From Desulfovibrio inopinatus DSM 10711 (GTDB taxonomy: Bacteria; Desulfobacterota; Desulfovibrionia; Desulfovibrionales; Desulfovibrionaceae): a stretch of DNA of 64,000 nucleotides. The position numbers and the translations under genes were made by a program. The DNA lies in the NCBI RefSeq assembly GCF_000429305.1, contig NZ_KE386879.1:124001-188000 (forward strand), written 5' to 3'. Below the pieces are notes generated by a model. The model worked only from the letters and a program-made list of their open reading frames with translations, did no database searches and had not been told where the DNA came from. Shown here piece after piece: positions 37,305-46,924 of this stretch; position 1 is the stretch's first letter; every line of letters starts with the position of its first letter.

Positions 37305-37856
37305 ATGATTGAATCCTTCGTTCCCTCGAAGGCCTTTTTTACGAAAGGCGTTGGTGTACACAAGAACAAGTTGCAGTCATTTGAACTGGCGCTTCGTGAT
37401 GCCAGCATCGAGAAACTCAATCTCGTTTATGTGTCGAGTATCTTTCCCCCAAATTGCGAGCTTCTTCCTGTCGAAAAGGGTGTTACGTACCTCAAGCCCG
37501 GGCAGATCGCTTTTTGCGTCATGGCTCGCAATGCCACCAACGAAAAAAATCGTCTGGTTGGCTCGGCTGTGGGGATGGCCTTTCCGGCAAGCAAAGACAA
37601 CTATGGCTATATCTCCGAACACACCGCATTCGGTGCAGAAGAAAAAGAAATCGGTGATTTTGCCGAAGACTTGGCCTCCACGATGTTGGCAACAACGTTA
37701 GGCGTCGATTTCGATCCGGAAACGGCCTATGACGAACGCCGCCAGATTTATCTCATGAGCGGAAAAATTATTGACTCCTTGTCCAAACCATGTGTGGCGA
37801 CAGGAGTTGCAGATCAATGGACCACCACGATTTCGGCGGTGGTGTTCATCTTGTAG
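37305..37856 (+). CDS. pdaD: Pyruvoyl-dependent arginine decarboxylase
   Basis: 183 residues. It decarboxylates arginine to agmatine for polyamine synthesis or acid tolerance. It is a self-processing proenzyme: the chain cuts itself at a serine pair, here S44-S45 in YVSSIFPPNC, so the second serine becomes the pyruvoyl group. The GVGVHKNKLQSFELAL start and the EHTAFGAEEKEIGDFAEDL helix fit the family. It lies in an arginine context, downstream of argS. Confidence 0.93.
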   Translation: MIESFVPSKAFFTKGVGVHKNKLQSFELALRDASIEKLNLVYVSSIFPPNCELLPVEKGVTYLKPGQIAFCVMARNATNEKNRLVGSAVGMAFPASKDNYGYISEHTAFGAEEKEIGDFAEDLASTMLATTLGVDFDPETAYDERRQIYLMSGKIIDSLSKPCVATGVADQWTTTISAVVFIL

Positions 37857-37860
37857 TTTC

Positions 37861-38514
37861 GTGTCAAAAATATCGCTAAAAAAACGCGCCGGTGCAGTCG
37901 TGGAAAGGCTTTCCAAGCTGTACCCCGACCCTGTATCGGCGCTTGACTTTACAACCCCATGGCAACTGCTGGTGGCAACTGTTCTGGCTGCCCAGTGCAC
38001 CGATGCACGTGTCAACACTGTAACCCCGGTGTTGTTTGAGCGCTGGCCTGACCCTGAAGCGTTGGCTGATGCCAGAACTCCCGATCTGGAAGAAGTAATT
38101 CACTCAACCGGCTTCTTCCGACAAAAAGCGAAGAACCTCATTGCCTCGGCCAATCGTATTACCCATGAACTGGGTGGAGAACTCCCGCGTGACATGGCTG
38201 GCCTGACATCTCTTCCTGGTGTGGCGCGAAAAACCGCTAATATTGTATTGTCCAATGCGTTTGGTATTCACGAAGGCATTGCCGTTGATACGCATGTGAA
38301 ACGCCTGTCGAATCGACTCGGTCTGACGGTTTCAGACAATCCTATCGTTATTGAAAAAGATCTTATCCCCCTGGTCGCCCAAGAACACTGGGGAGATTTC
38401 AATCATTATCTTGTCCTTCATGGCCGAAACGTCTGCAAGGCGCGTTCGCCACAATGTCCAGATTGCGTTCTGGATAATATCTGCCCCAAGGTCGGTGTTT
38501 CCCGACAAGCCTAA
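37861..38514 (+). CDS. nth: Endonuclease III
   Basis: 217 residues, GTG at 37861 four bases after pdaD. The frame stays open further upstream, inside pdaD, but has no homology there. It removes oxidised pyrimidines in base-excision repair. Visible are the helix-hairpin-helix [16 protein letters not shown] with catalytic lysine, catalytic aspartate in AVDTHVKRL, and the iron-sulfur cluster loop C-x6-C-x2-C-x5-C ([17 protein letters not shown]). The stop overlaps tgt by one base (TAATG). Confidence 0.94.
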   Translation: MSKISLKKRAGAVVERLSKLYPDPVSALDFTTPWQLLVATVLAAQCTDARVNTVTPVLFERWPDPEALADARTPDLEEVIHSTGFFRQKAKNLIASANRITHELGGELPRDMAGLTSLPGVARKTANIVLSNAFGIHEGIAVDTHVKRLSNRLGLTVSDNPIVIEKDLIPLVAQEHWGDFNHYLVLHGRNVCKARSPQCPDCVLDNICPKVGVSRQA

Positions 38515-39653
38515 TGGAGTTTACAGTGTCCGAAATTGGAACCTTTACCATCCACACGACCGATGGCAAGGCGCGACGCGCATCACTGACGACAGCTCGC
38601 GGAGTATTGGAAACCCCGGTCTTCATGCCTGTCGGTACGGCAGCCACAGTGAAAAGTCTTGCTCCATGGGAACTCCATGATGCCGGCGCACAGATCATTC
38701 TTGGTAATACATATCATCTCTACCTCCGCCCGGGAGACGAGCGAATAGCCCGACTCGGAGGATTGCATAAATTTATGGACTGGGACAAGCCGATTTTGAC
38801 GGATAGTGGAGGATTCCAAGTCTTCAGCCTCTCGGCATTGCGTAAGATTGAATCCGAGGGAGTCGCGTTCCAATCTCATATTGATGGATCACATCATTTT
38901 TTCTCGCCGGAAAAAGTCATTGCCATCCAAAACAACCTTGGTTCCGACATTATGATGGTGCTCGATGAGTGCGTCCCGTATGGCGCCGATTATGATTACA
39001 CCGCCAAGTCTCTCACTCTAACGACGGATTGGGCCAAACGGAGCCGATTGGCGTATCCGAAAGGTAGTGGGAAGCAACTTATGTTCGGTATCGTCCAGGG
39101 AGGATTTTATCCTGAGCTACGCCGACAAAGCGCAGAAGAGCTCAAGGAAATAGACTTTGATGGATTTGCCTTGGGAGGGCTGAGCGTCGGGGAATCCACA
39201 GAAGAAATGTACGCAATGCTTGCCGCCAGTGCACCTTTTCTCCCTGAATCCATGCCAAGATATCTTATGGGTGTCGGAAAACCTGAAGACATCCTTGAAG
39301 GAGTGGCCAACGGTATCGACATGTTCGACTGTGTATTACCAACACGAAATGCTCGTAATGGTACGCTGTATACGTGGCATGGGAAGGTCAATATTAAACG
39401 AGCCGAATTTGCTGATGATGAGAGTCCACTTGATCCCGAATGTTCATGTCCGTGCTGTCGTCGATTTTCACGTGCCTATTTACGACATCTGTATATTGCG
39501 AGAGAGTTGCTCTCATATCGCTTAAATACCATACATAACGTGCATTTCTTCCTTGAGTTAATGACACGAACACGTCAGGCGATTGAGGAAGGGCGTTTTG
39601 ATGCATTCAAAACAGAGATGGTAAGCCGCTTATCTGCTCCATATCAACGATAA
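38514..39653 (+). CDS. tgt: Queuine tRNA-ribosyltransferase
   Basis: 379 residues. It exchanges guanine 34 of tRNA for the queuosine precursor preQ1. Motifs: [27 protein letters not shown], the nucleophile region [12 protein letters not shown], and zinc ligands CSCPCC with the late histidine (NTIHNVHFF). It overlaps nth by one base. queD at 6233 is another step in the same pathway. Confidence 0.97.
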   Translation: MEFTVSEIGTFTIHTTDGKARRASLTTARGVLETPVFMPVGTAATVKSLAPWELHDAGAQIILGNTYHLYLRPGDERIARLGGLHKFMDWDKPILTDSGGFQVFSLSALRKIESEGVAFQSHIDGSHHFFSPEKVIAIQNNLGSDIMMVLDECVPYGADYDYTAKSLTLTTDWAKRSRLAYPKGSGKQLMFGIVQGGFYPELRRQSAEELKEIDFDGFALGGLSVGESTEEMYAMLAASAPFLPESMPRYLMGVGKPEDILEGVANGIDMFDCVLPTRNARNGTLYTWHGKVNIKRAEFADDESPLDPECSCPCCRRFSRAYLRHLYIARELLSYRLNTIHNVHFFLELMTRTRQAIEEGRFDAFKTEMVSRLSAPYQR

Positions 39654-39696
39654 TTTTTTGCTGGACGCGATATATTCTGGTTTTTCTCTTGGTGAA

Positions 39697-39739
39697 TGCC
39701 GGTTCCTAGGGTAGGATGAAGTCAAACTTTGAACCGGCA
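39697..39739. promoter_or_regulatory. Stem-loop before the photolyase gene
   Basis: Perfect nine-base arms TGCCGGTTC and GAACCGGCA with a 25-base loop, ending about 50 bases before the photolyase start. There is no T tract, so it could be a leader structure, an operator with far-apart half-sites, or a weak end of the tgt transcript. Confidence 0.4.
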
Positions 39740-39787
39740 GCTGCACCATAAAATTGGGGGCATAGCCGTCTTGGTGTTAGGGGCACT

Positions 39788-41137
39788 ATGTCTGTCAACG
39801 AAAAACGAATCAGATACCTCAACAAAACGTCGAAATCTGGCGGTCCGATTCTATATTGGATGAGCCGGGATCAACGGATACGAGATAATTGGGCCTTTGT
39901 CCTTGCCTTTCAGCTTGCGTGTTCCCGACAATCTCCCTTTGCTGTTGTATTTACGCTGACTCCCCATTTTCTTGGCGCTGGTTTACGTCAATACCAGTTC
40001 ATGATGGATGGGCTCTGTGAGGTTGAAACGGAACTGGCCGACCTCGGTATTGGCTTTTGGCTCCACATCGGTGAACCAGCAGCGACGATTGTTGAGGTGG
40101 TACATCAGTGCCGTGCCGGGTCGGTGGTGACGGATTTCGATCCACTCCACATTAAACGCCAATGGAAACAGGAATTATGCCGAGAGACCAACGTTGAAGT
40201 TCTTGAGGTTGATGCGCATAATATTGTTCCGGCATGGGAAACATCAAGCAAACTTGAATTCGCTGCACGCACAATACGCCCGAAAATACACCGCTTGCTT
40301 CCTGAGTTTTTGGAACCCTTTTCCGCGCTGGAGCCTCTTCCGACGAAATTTCGTCTCGACGTGCCCAAAGTAGATTGGGATATCACCCGAAAAGCAGTGA
40401 ATATTGAGACAGTTTCTCGTTCTGAAGAATATATCATTCCAGGAGGGCAGGCGGGGCACAATGCCCTGGCCCAATGTGTTGAATCCAAGCTGATCGGCTA
40501 TGATACGCGCCGCAATGATCCGTTGACCGATGGACAGTCCGGTCTGTCTCCATATTTTCACTTCGGTCAACTTGCCCCTCAGCGAGCAGCTTTGGATGTA
40601 ATGTCAGCCAAGCATATTCCTGAAAACGATAAACAAGCGTTTCTTGAAGAACTCATTGTCCGCCGAGAGCTGTCCGATAATTTTTGTCTCTATCAATCTT
40701 CTTACGATACCATTGACGGAGCTCCAGACTGGGCTCACAAAACACTTGATGCACACCGTAATGATGCGCGGTCGGCAACATACACCTTTGCTGAGTTCGA
40801 ATCGGCGCAGACACACAGCTCGTTATGGAATGCTGCACAGTCCGAAATGGTAAAGGCTGGTAAAATGCATGGATACATGCGTATGTATTGGGCAAAAAAA
40901 ATTCTTGAGTGGACTCCGTCTCCTGAAATTGCCATTGATATAGCGTTACGCCTCAATGATACATACCAACTTGATGGACGGGATCCAAATGGAGTTACCG
41001 GCGTCATGTGGTCAATATGTGGTGTGCATGATCGAGCATTCAAGGAACGGCCAATATTTGGAAAAATCAGATACATGAACGAAGCGGGATGTCGACGCAA
41101 ATTCGATGTAGATGGTTATATCGCACGATGGACATAG
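39788..41137 (+). CDS. phr: Deoxyribodipyrimidine photolyase, class II
   Basis: 449 residues. It repairs cyclobutane pyrimidine dimers using light, with FAD in the cytoplasm. The N-terminal Rossmann-like domain (ILYWMSRDQRIRDNWAFVLA) and the C-terminal FAD region (LSPYFHFGQLAPQRAAL, LIVRRELSDNFCLY, MHGYMRMYWAKKILEW, then DGRDPNGVTGVMW) match class II enzymes. Class II is widespread but scattered in anaerobes, implying exposure to light somewhere in the life cycle. Confidence 0.93.
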   Translation: MSVNEKRIRYLNKTSKSGGPILYWMSRDQRIRDNWAFVLAFQLACSRQSPFAVVFTLTPHFLGAGLRQYQFMMDGLCEVETELADLGIGFWLHIGEPAATIVEVVHQCRAGSVVTDFDPLHIKRQWKQELCRETNVEVLEVDAHNIVPAWETSSKLEFAARTIRPKIHRLLPEFLEPFSALEPLPTKFRLDVPKVDWDITRKAVNIETVSRSEEYIIPGGQAGHNALAQCVESKLIGYDTRRNDPLTDGQSGLSPYFHFGQLAPQRAALDVMSAKHIPENDKQAFLEELIVRRELSDNFCLYQSSYDTIDGAPDWAHKTLDAHRNDARSATYTFAEFESAQTHSSLWNAAQSEMVKAGKMHGYMRMYWAKKILEWTPSPEIAIDIALRLNDTYQLDGRDPNGVTGVMWSICGVHDRAFKERPIFGKIRYMNEAGCRRKFDVDGYIARWT

Positions 41138-41168
41138 CCGATTTCCGTATTGATTCTTGAGGTGAACG

Positions 41169-42656
41169 ATGCGTGCAACTATTCTATATTCCTTTTCTTT
41201 TTTTGTTATACTTGTGCTCAGCCGTCAAATGAGTCCGGATATTTCGTCCCTGAACATTACAGAATGGGGACTTCCATTGGCTATTGCACTGGGAGGCGTA
41301 TTCCTTCTGCGTCGATATCTCCAAGCGGTATATGTTGAGATCGCATCATTATCAAAACGAGGTCGCCGACAATTCATTATGGAATGGGCTCTCTTCATGA
41401 CAGCAGGTATTCTTGTTGGTGCATATGGATCTTTGATATTCCATTTTGATATATTGAGTTCCCTCTCTGTGCTGCTCGCTTTTACTGTTGTTGGATTTTT
41501 CGTCTCAGCGGATCTTGCATTGCAACGAGAACGCCTCTTGGGAGAAGAAGCAATACGTGACAACAGCGTATGTTTTGATGAGCAGAGATGTTTTTCTTTA
41601 ACACGTCAGCTCGTGTTCATGACCATTGCATGTGCCATATTGCTGGCAGCGATTCTCTATTGTATTTTTATTCAGGATATTCAATGGATTCTCGCCGAAG
41701 GCCCTCTCCATATTGAACAGATTCGTTCCGATATATTTATCGAAATAGGATTTACTATCGCTTTGTTGCTCGTTTTTCTCGTCACTATAGTCATATCCTA
41801 TTCACACAATCTGAAGATATTCCTCGGCTATCAGGATACCGTTCTTCATGCTGTCGGTGAAGGAAATCTCACCGCACGGGTTCCCGTGGCCCGATGTGAT
41901 GACTTTGGACGCATGGCCATAAAAACCAATAAAATGGTCGAAAGCCTGCAAGTGCGCACTGCCGAATTGCATCGTACACAAGATATTACAATTATTACGC
42001 TTGCCGCTTTAGCCGAATCACGCGATTCGGAAACGAGTGGACACATTCTACGTACGCAATACTATGTCAAAGCCATTGCTGAACACTTACGCTGTTCTTC
42101 TCGATACGCCGACTTTCTTAACGAGAAGACGATTGAGCAACTGTATAAATCGTCTCCATTACATGATATTGGGAAAGTTGGTGTATCCGATCGTATTCTC
42201 CTCAAACCCGGACGCCTGACATTCGAAGAATTTGAAGAAATAAAGCAACATACTAGTTATGGCCGAGATGCCATCGCACGTACGGAGAAGTACATACAGG
42301 GGAATTCGCTTTTACGGTTTGCCAAAGAAATTGCGTATACTCACCACGAGCGCTTTGATGGGACAGGTTATCCTCAAGGCTTGAAAGGAGACGAAATTCC
42401 ATTATCAGGCCGCATTATGGCGTTGGCCGACGTATTCGATGCCTTGATCAGCCGACGTGTTTACAAACCGGCATTTCCGTTTATCGAAGCGAAAAAAATT
42501 ATCGTAGAAGGCCGAGGAGAGCAGTTTGATCCCGATATCGTTGACGCCTTTCTTGCTCTACAAGATCGATTTCGCCAGATCGCCTTTGAGTTCGCTGATT
42601 CCGACTATGATAGGAATTTACTTTTAGATGACGAGATGAAAAGCAGTTGCGGATAG
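41169..42656 (+). CDS. Membrane HD-GYP phosphodiesterase with HAMP-like linker
   Basis: 495 residues. Hydrophobic segments occur near residues 3-20, 30-50, 75-95, 98-120, 150-170 and 190-212 (IEIGFTIALLLVFLVTIVIS). A HAMP-like region (GNLTARVPVARCDDFGRMAI) leads to an HD-GYP domain (about 270-480) with SETSGHILRTQYYVKAI, HDIGKVGV and HHERFDGTGYP. It is thus a membrane-bound cyclic-di-GMP hydrolase with a multi-span input of unknown ligand. It follows phr by 31 bases. Confidence 0.88.
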   Translation: MRATILYSFSFFVILVLSRQMSPDISSLNITEWGLPLAIALGGVFLLRRYLQAVYVEIASLSKRGRRQFIMEWALFMTAGILVGAYGSLIFHFDILSSLSVLLAFTVVGFFVSADLALQRERLLGEEAIRDNSVCFDEQRCFSLTRQLVFMTIACAILLAAILYCIFIQDIQWILAEGPLHIEQIRSDIFIEIGFTIALLLVFLVTIVISYSHNLKIFLGYQDTVLHAVGEGNLTARVPVARCDDFGRMAIKTNKMVESLQVRTAELHRTQDITIITLAALAESRDSETSGHILRTQYYVKAIAEHLRCSSRYADFLNEKTIEQLYKSSPLHDIGKVGVSDRILLKPGRLTFEEFEEIKQHTSYGRDAIARTEKYIQGNSLLRFAKEIAYTHHERFDGTGYPQGLKGDEIPLSGRIMALADVFDALISRRVYKPAFPFIEAKKIIVEGRGEQFDPDIVDAFLALQDRFRQIAFEFADSDYDRNLLLDDEMKSSCG

Positions 42657-42698
42657 ATGCCGTAACGCCGGACACCCACCCGCAACCCTTCTGTATTC

Positions 42699-44036
42699 TT
42701 ACCACTGCAGAACGTAGTAGCGCAGATAGATATATATCGTAGCAAGGATAATCGTCAGGAGCATCACGGGAGCACCGTATTTAAAGAAACGTATAAATGT
42801 AATTTTATGACCGGCTTTTTCACTTAATCCCACCACAATGACGTTGGCTGACGCACCAATAGCCGATCCATTACCGCCCAAACATGCTCCAAGTGCAAGC
42901 GACCACCAAACGGGTTCCATGGCTGCACTCCGTAATATCTCCGAACCAGGCGCAAGATTCGTTACGCCAAAAACTTTCCCTGCCATATCAATTAAAAGAG
43001 GGTTGATTGTCGCAACAAACGGAATGTTGTCGACAATAGCCGAAGCAATGGATGAGAACCACACCATAACCAAGGACAGTGTCATCATATTATCTTTGGA
43101 TGGGTTCGTCAGGGTAATCATCTTGTCCGACATCATCTCGATGAGACCGACCTTGACCGTTGCACCAATAATGATGAATAGCCCCATGAAGAAAAAAAGT
43201 GTCGGCCATTCAATGGATGAAAGTACTTCTTCCGGATCTTGGCCGGAAATAAAGAGCAAAAGTCCGGCTCCGGCCAGTGCGACAGTCGCGGCTTCATAAT
43301 GGAGTGCGCCGTGACAGATAAAACCAAGAATTGTAAGTCCGAGAACGATAAGACTTTTGACAAGAAGTTTTTTATCACGAATGAGTTCGGATTCATCAAG
43401 AGAAAGGATGCGTTGGCGTTTTTCTTCATCCACTGTGAGCACGTTGCGAAAAATTAACGCCCATAGAGCAAGCCAGATGATCATAATAATGATAATAATC
43501 GGGGCGAGATGAAGAATAAAATCGACAAACTCAAACCCCGCCTTGGACGCAATCATAATATTGGGTGGATCACCGATCAACGTGGCTGTGCCGCCGATAT
43601 TGGACGCCAAAGCCTCGGTAATGAGAAACGGGACGGGATCAACTTCAAGTTGTTCGGCGATAAGGAGCGTGACGGGAGCCAATAAAAGCACTGTCGTCAC
43701 ATTGTCGAGAAACGCCGAGCCAATCGCAGTGACCACAGCAAAAATAACCATGATAGCAACAGGTCGCCCCCGACTCAATTTCGCGGCTTTAACGGCAAGA
43801 AATTCGAACACACCAGTTTTGGTCATAATATTGACAATGACCATCATGGAAATCAAAAGGAAAATGACGTTCCAGTCCACGCCCATTTCAACATCGCGGA
43901 GGGCTTGATCCTGGGTGAGAATTTTGGAGATGAGAACAAGGCCGGCCCCAAGCAGGGCAACTTTGGTCTTGTGGACCTTTTCGCTGACAATGAGCGCATA
44001 GGAGATGACAAAAATCAGCGTAGCAAGTGTGAACAC
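42699..44036 (-). CDS. ArsB/NhaD-superfamily permease
   Basis: 445 residues from the GTG at 44036, which has GGAGG five bases upstream; the longer frame adds 19 polar residues. At least ten hydrophobic helices are visible, starting FTLATLIFVISYALIVSEK. Conserved features of the ion-transporter superfamily include MGVDWNVIFLLISMM, SAFLDNVTTVLLLAPVT, SNIGGTATLIGDPPNIMI and a second DNIPFVATINPLL repeat. Relatives move Na+/H+, arsenite, sulfate or dicarboxylates. Which one is not decided by sequence. Confidence 0.85.
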   Translation of the reverse strand: MFTLATLIFVISYALIVSEKVHKTKVALLGAGLVLISKILTQDQALRDVEMGVDWNVIFLLISMMVIVNIMTKTGVFEFLAVKAAKLSRGRPVAIMVIFAVVTAIGSAFLDNVTTVLLLAPVTLLIAEQLEVDPVPFLITEALASNIGGTATLIGDPPNIMIASKAGFEFVDFILHLAPIIIIIMIIWLALWALIFRNVLTVDEEKRQRILSLDESELIRDKKLLVKSLIVLGLTILGFICHGALHYEAATVALAGAGLLLFISGQDPEEVLSSIEWPTLFFFMGLFIIIGATVKVGLIEMMSDKMITLTNPSKDNMMTLSLVMVWFSSIASAIVDNIPFVATINPLLIDMAGKVFGVTNLAPGSEILRSAAMEPVWWSLALGACLGGNGSAIGASANVIVVGLSEKAGHKITFIRFFKYGAPVMLLTIILATIYIYLRYYVLQW

Positions 44037-44290
44037 GATGTCCTCCACAAAAAACCGGTCGCACAAATTGGATCGGAAGAGAGTTACGCACAAGGCCAGA
44101 ACAGGGGAAACAGACGGCTTTGCGCTTGATTTGAGTGTCTGCTAGGAGCTTGTATTCCCTCTGTTCAAGAACGGCAAGAAATGGCTTCTATCGGAATAAT
44201 GGAAGAGGTTCTTTTGTGTCCTTGGGGCTCCCCCGATGTGCCTTCGGCTTTGCCCAAAGGGAAACCTTCAGCTCGAAAATGGAATGCACC

Positions 44291-46324
44291 ATGAACGCTA
44301 AGCCCAACCGGCTTTTACATGAACACAGTCCCTATCTTCAGCAACACGCCTCAAACCCTGTTGACTGGTATCCCTGGGGAGAAGAGGCTTTTGCCAAAGC
44401 AAAGGCAGAAGACAAACCGATTTTCTTGTCCATCGGCTATTCCACCTGTCACTGGTGTCATGTCATGGCGCACGAGTCTTTTGAAGATCCGGTTGTATCG
44501 ACATTGCTCAATGACGGCTTTGTCAACATCAAGGTAGACCGCGAAGAACGCCCTGATATCGATAACCTCTATATGACCGTCTGCCATGCGACGATCGGAC
44601 GTGGGGGATGGCCACTGACCGTGTTGCTCACCCCGGATAAAAAACCGTTTTTTGCAGGAACCTATATTCCGAAGAAAAGTCGACAGGGCTTGATGGGACT
44701 CTATGATTTTCTTCCCAAAGTCATTGATGCCTGGAAGAAAACCCGAGCTGAATTGGTCGAAACGAGTGAAAAGCTTGTTGCACACGTCAAACGTGTTGAG
44801 GAGACCGCAGCCGAAACAGGGGAACTCGACGCGCATGCTACCCAAACGGCGCAAGAGCAACTGACGGAACAATTCGATAGCGACTTCGGTGGGTTCGGAT
44901 CAGCTCCCAAATTTCCATCCCCGCACACCTTGCTGTTTCTTTTGCGCCGGTTTGCTGCCACTGGTGATGCGAAGGCGTTTGATATGGTAACGCGAACGCT
45001 TGTCGGTATGCGTATGGGTGGAGTCTATGACCATCTTGGTTATGGTTTTCATCGATACAGTACTGATCGGTATTGGTTTTTGCCGCATTTTGAAAAAATG
45101 CTGTATGACCAAGCGCTGATTGCTATGACGTGTACCGAAGCTTTTGCCATCACAAAAGGTGAGCTTTTTCGACAAACGGCAAACGAAATCTTCGAGTACG
45201 TAGAGCGGGACATGACTTCACCGAACGGCGCATTCTATAGCGCCGAGGATGCGGATAGCGAAGGCGAAGAAGGAAAATTTTACGTCTTTACCCGCGACGA
45301 AATCGAATCGGTCCTTGGCAAAGACGAAGCAGACCTGTTTGCCGAGGCCTATGGCTTTGAAGATGGTGGCAACTTTGCAGAAGAAGCGTCTGGCGAGAAA
45401 ACCGGGTCAAATATTTTGCATCTTCCCAAACCGCTTGCCGCATTGGCGGAAGAGCGGGGCGAAGAGCTGGAGTCCATACGAAGTCGATTAACCGTGGCGA
45501 GGCAGGCTCTTTTTGCCTTTCGCGAGAAACGTGTCCATCCCCACAAAGATGACAAAATTCTCACGGATTGGAATGGCTTGATGATTGCTGCATTGGCTCA
45601 AGCTGGTCGCGTGTTTGAGAACTCAACGTTGACCGACCGAGCGGCCCGGGCGGCACAGTTCTTCCTGAATACGATGCGAAACGAAGATGGCACGTTGTTG
45701 CATCGCTATCGTGAAGGGCAAGCTGGCATCGATGCGACGCTGATAGATTATGCCTATTTGACCTGGGGACTTATCGAACTGCACCAAGCGACTTTGGACC
45801 ATGCGTGGCTTGACGCTGCGCTTGATTTGACACGTATTATCCTGAAAGATTTTCTTGATACTGAAGTTGGGGGATTCTTTCTGACATCTCATTCGGCAGA
45901 GGAGCTGTTCGCACGGCAGAAGGATATCTACGATGGGGCCTTGCCCTCGGGGAATGCCGTCAGTTGCCAGAATTTGCTTCGACTTTCTCGTCTTACCGGC
46001 AATACGGAGTTTGATCAGACAGCTTCCGAGATTATGAAGGCCTTTGCTGGAACCGTCATCAAACAACCCATGGGATTTACGCACTTGCTTTCCGCAGTTT
46101 TGTTCGCCATCGGTCCAAGTACGGAAATTCATTTGCAGGGCACCATTGGTGACGAGAAATTTGAAGCCTTACGCCGTGTTGTTGCGACGACCTACGCCCC
46201 TTTCACCACTATCGCCTTTGAAGAAGCCAGCGAACCCCAAGCCGGGCTTTGCCGAGGAGGCGCATGTCAACCTCCGGTCCATGACGCCCAAACCCTTACG
46301 GCTTTGATGTCGTCATCACAGTAA
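44291..46324 (+). CDS. DUF255 thioredoxin-fold protein (YyaL/SPATA20 family)
   Basis: 677 residues from the ATG at 44291 (family start [24 protein letters not shown]). Upstream frame to 44135 has no homology. An N-terminal thioredoxin domain has a CxxC site ([16 protein letters not shown]). The rest is an (alpha/alpha)6-barrel ([37 protein letters not shown]). Role unresolved; bacterial members are linked to protein folding or sugar metabolism. A hairpin at 46338 follows. Confidence 0.85.
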   Translation: MNAKPNRLLHEHSPYLQQHASNPVDWYPWGEEAFAKAKAEDKPIFLSIGYSTCHWCHVMAHESFEDPVVSTLLNDGFVNIKVDREERPDIDNLYMTVCHATIGRGGWPLTVLLTPDKKPFFAGTYIPKKSRQGLMGLYDFLPKVIDAWKKTRAELVETSEKLVAHVKRVEETAAETGELDAHATQTAQEQLTEQFDSDFGGFGSAPKFPSPHTLLFLLRRFAATGDAKAFDMVTRTLVGMRMGGVYDHLGYGFHRYSTDRYWFLPHFEKMLYDQALIAMTCTEAFAITKGELFRQTANEIFEYVERDMTSPNGAFYSAEDADSEGEEGKFYVFTRDEIESVLGKDEADLFAEAYGFEDGGNFAEEASGEKTGSNILHLPKPLAALAEERGEELESIRSRLTVARQALFAFREKRVHPHKDDKILTDWNGLMIAALAQAGRVFENSTLTDRAARAAQFFLNTMRNEDGTLLHRYREGQAGIDATLIDYAYLTWGLIELHQATLDHAWLDAALDLTRIILKDFLDTEVGGFFLTSHSAEELFARQKDIYDGALPSGNAVSCQNLLRLSRLTGNTEFDQTASEIMKAFAGTVIKQPMGFTHLLSAVLFAIGPSTEIHLQGTIGDEKFEALRRVVATTYAPFTTIAFEEASEPQAGLCRGGACQPPVHDAQTLTALMSSSQ

Positions 46325-46337
46325 ATCAAAAACACTG

Positions 46338-46380
46338 GCTGTCTTTGGAGGGGGGATCCTTCTCCCCCTCCAAAGACAGC
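46338..46380. terminator. Perfect 17-bp hairpin downstream of DUF255 gene
   Basis: Arms 46338-46354 (GCTGTCTTTGGAGGGGG) and 46364-46380 pair without mismatch around a nine-base loop. No T tract follows. It separates the DUF255 gene from umuD and probably ends or protects the upstream transcript. Confidence 0.65.
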
Positions 46381-46455
46381 GTGACACAAACGCATCGAGA
46401 AAAATAATGCAATGTCCCCGGTGATTCTTGCGAACACCGTTGCACAAGAGGAAGT

Positions 46456-46920
46456 ATGAAGCGTTCTGCGGACAAATTTGTTCAGGCGTTATCACGAGCT
46501 GGTATGGAAGCGTTTGGATTCGAAAAACGTTGCGAACACGATTTTCCTCTTTTTCTGGCAACTGTCCCGGCTGGATTTCCTTCACCAGCCGACGATTACA
46601 TCGATAGGAAACTCGACCTCAACGAATATCTCGTCACCCATCCCGCCGCGACATTTTTCGTGCGCGTCTATGGTGATTCCATGGTGGACGCAAATATCAC
46701 CACCGGGGATATTCTCATTGTCGACCGGGCCATTGAACCAACCAGCGGACGTATTGTGATTGCTATTCTTGACGGTGAACTCACCGTCAAACGGTTGCTC
46801 AAAAAAAACGGGAGACTCTTTCTCGTACCGGAAAATTCATTGTTTTCTCGGGTAGAAATCACCCCGGAATTGGATTTCGAGATATGGGGTGTGGTCACGT
46901 ATATCATTTACAAGGCGTAA
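46456..46920 (+). CDS. umuD: UmuD-like error-prone repair protein
   Basis: 154 residues. It belongs to the LexA/UmuD S24 family; self-cleavage yields the active subunit of DNA polymerase V. The cut site is A39-G40 (VPAGFPSPADDY), with S75 (YGDSMVDANI) and K112 (ELTVKRLLKK). The spacings of 36 and 37 residues are the same as in E. coli UmuD (24/25, 60, 97). There is a 15-residue longer N-terminal arm. It is followed five bases later by umuC. No E. coli type SOS box was spotted upstream. Confidence 0.93.
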   Translation: MKRSADKFVQALSRAGMEAFGFEKRCEHDFPLFLATVPAGFPSPADDYIDRKLDLNEYLVTHPAATFFVRVYGDSMVDANITTGDILIVDRAIEPTSGRIVIAILDGELTVKRLLKKNGRLFLVPENSLFSRVEITPELDFEIWGVVTYIIYKA

Positions 46921-46924
46921 AACG

